A stretch of 64,000 bases of DNA from NCBI GenBank assembly GCA_028554795.2, contig CM068827.1, forward strand, positions 143,667,751-143,731,750, written 5' to 3'. Both the position numbers and the translations under genes were made by a program. Under the pieces are notes generated by a model, which was not told the origin of the DNA, made no database searches, and worked only from the letters and a program-made list of their open reading frames with translations. The stretch is from Sinohyriopsis cumingii (Eukaryota > Mollusca > Bivalvia > Unionida > Unionidae). Of the stretch, positions 62,468 through 64,000 are shown piece after piece. The number at the start of each line of letters is the position of its first letter. Positions within the stretch are counted from its first letter, which is position 1.

Positions 62468-64000
62468 GTAAGTCCCACATAATAATGGTACAAATAATTT
62501 CATCTCCTGGATAAGTGAACAAGTTGAATTTTCATAGAAACAATGACTTAGTTACTTCCATTAATATTTGTTTTAATTTACTTCATTCATTTGTTAACCA
62601 CAAAATTTAACAATTGTATGTGAAAAAAATCGGTGAGTATACTTGGTTATACTGTTAAATTGCATATCTACTCAGTATACATGTATCTTTTGGCTGGGAA
62701 GTGGCTTCAGTTTGAGGTGAGTGATGTTTCCCTTTTAGTCTTTAGTGGCTTATGTGCACAACTGAGCATTGTAAAGCATATGTATCAAAGACTGCACTGA
62801 GACAAAGATATTCTATCTGTTGGGGTCTTATATAGTCATACTATCCTCAATGAGTATTGCACACAGGGTGCATCTATTTGGCACAGTATTAATGTGTATT
62901 TCAAATCATGTTAGTGCATCTAATCAGCGTTTAATGAACAGTTTAAAGAAAGAAGGAAAAGGAAAACACGTTGGTTTTCTTCCTTTTAGGAGTTGTGGAT
63001 ATCGTATGATTTTTGCTGTCATGCAGATGAGGTTAAAACGGCTTTTGATAAACATGCCACACTCATATCTTGCTGGGGTCATTTATGTATATGATATTAT
63101 TGTGGTACATATCACACATCATAGAAAATTATCACATTTATGTATGTGATACTGTTGTGACATATGTCACATATCATAGATAATTATCACATTTATATAT
63201 AATACTATTGTGATACATATCAGAGACAGTTATCACATTTATATGTATGATACTATTGTGGTATATATCAAATACAGTTATCACATTTATGTATGTGATC
63301 CTATTGTGGTACATGTCACATATAGAAGACTATTATCATCTTAATGTATATAATGCTATTGTGGTACATATCACATATCAAAGACAGTTGTCACATTTAT
63401 GTATGTGACAATATTGTGGTACATATAAAAACAGTTATCACATTTACAGACCTGCCAACTCTTACGATTTTGCCGTAAGTCTTACAAAAATTAACCTTAA
63501 AATATGGACTTACAACATACTAGCAAAAATTATGGGAAAATGATCATTGCCGAAAAATTCGGATAATTGGTTTATTCGTGTTTTATTTGGATCTGGATTT
63601 CATCTTAGAATTAGTTAAAAATTAGTCAGGGAACCAGACTAACTTTACAGCAGCACCCCAGACGCTTTAAAGTGCACCTATTTGTTTATCCAAAGCATCT
63701 GCATGATCAAACTGTTGATTATAGAATTTTATAAAAATTGCATCCAGAAAGTGATGAATGTCTAAGACAAAACGGAAAATAAGCTTCTAGAAAAGTGTTA
63801 ATAATCAAATCAGAAGAATAAAAAGGAGTATTCAGATTCTTGTGAATTATAGCTTGAAAGAACACAATTATGTTTATTGGATATCACATGCCAATTTGTG
63901 TATGTCTTGTGGCAGGAGATATGATTGCCATCATCATGTGAAATGGAAAAGAAAATTTCCAAGAATTATGTCAAGTTGAAAGATAGCAACAAGCCATTGA
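62468..64000 (+). other. Sequence downstream of the last visible LEMD3 exon
   Basis: Presumed intron. Holds a tandem repeat (63075-63445). I searched for the expected GKLVTVKYL-like exon and did not find it. The 109-codon frame at 62820-63149 runs into the repeat and has no family motif. Confidence 0.6.
63075..63445. repeat. About 58-bp tandem repeat, 6 copies
   Basis: The unit contains ATTATCACATTTATGTATGT, GATACTATTGTGGTACATAT and CACATATCATAGACAG. Confidence 0.93.

Overview
The window is a piece of an animal genome, most likely a mollusc or another lophotrochozoan. It is AT-rich and intron-dominated. There are no bacterial-style gene blocks, the only conserved protein is cut into short exons with GT-AG borders, and tRNA-derived SINEs, Kolobok-, hAT-, pogo- and DIRS-type relics and many minisatellites fill the rest. 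The mollusc assignment is inference from the repeat flavour. The animal assignment is firm.

One real gene was found. It runs on the + strand across almost the whole window (869 to 62467) and encodes the inner-nuclear-membrane protein MAN1 (LEMD3). I assembled twelve consecutive exons (38, 82, 95, 68, 149, 102, 112, 121, 37, 88, 106 and 79 bp; 1077 bp in all) whose phases match at every junction. They give about 359 residues without a stop: a lumenal segment, the second transmembrane helix, the nucleoplasmic MSC winged-helix domain with its VWRW motif, and most of the C-terminal RRM/UHM-like domain. The LEM domain and first membrane helix lie upstream of the window, and the last exon(s) lie downstream.

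Region by region. Intron 907-5968 carries a Kolobok-like, THAP-domain element with TTAA ends and a SINE. Intron 6051-12968 carries two SINEs sharing one target, a DIRS tyrosine-recombinase relic and a complete 1.34-kb hAT element with an 8-bp target duplication. Intron 13064-23012 holds a second Kolobok copy in the opposite orientation, a 1.1-kb 38-bp satellite array, a pogo-type relic and a 750-bp hAT-like element. Introns 23081-39041 hold a hAT MITE, several minisatellites, a 4.2-kb segment bounded by inverted repeats and five SINE copies. Intron 39163-46835 has a 39-bp minisatellite and a BED-hAT relic. Intron 46873-49533 has a 43-bp array split by a SINE. Intron 49622-59513 has a 59-bp array, a Tigger-like element, a second hAT relic and a DIRS reverse-transcriptase/recombinase relic. 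Intron 59620-62388 holds a long TA run and a second pogo-type relic. The 3' end of the window has one more minisatellite.

Most long open frames here are translations of SINEs or of minisatellites, not genes. No RNA gene, CpG-island promoter or second host gene was recognised.
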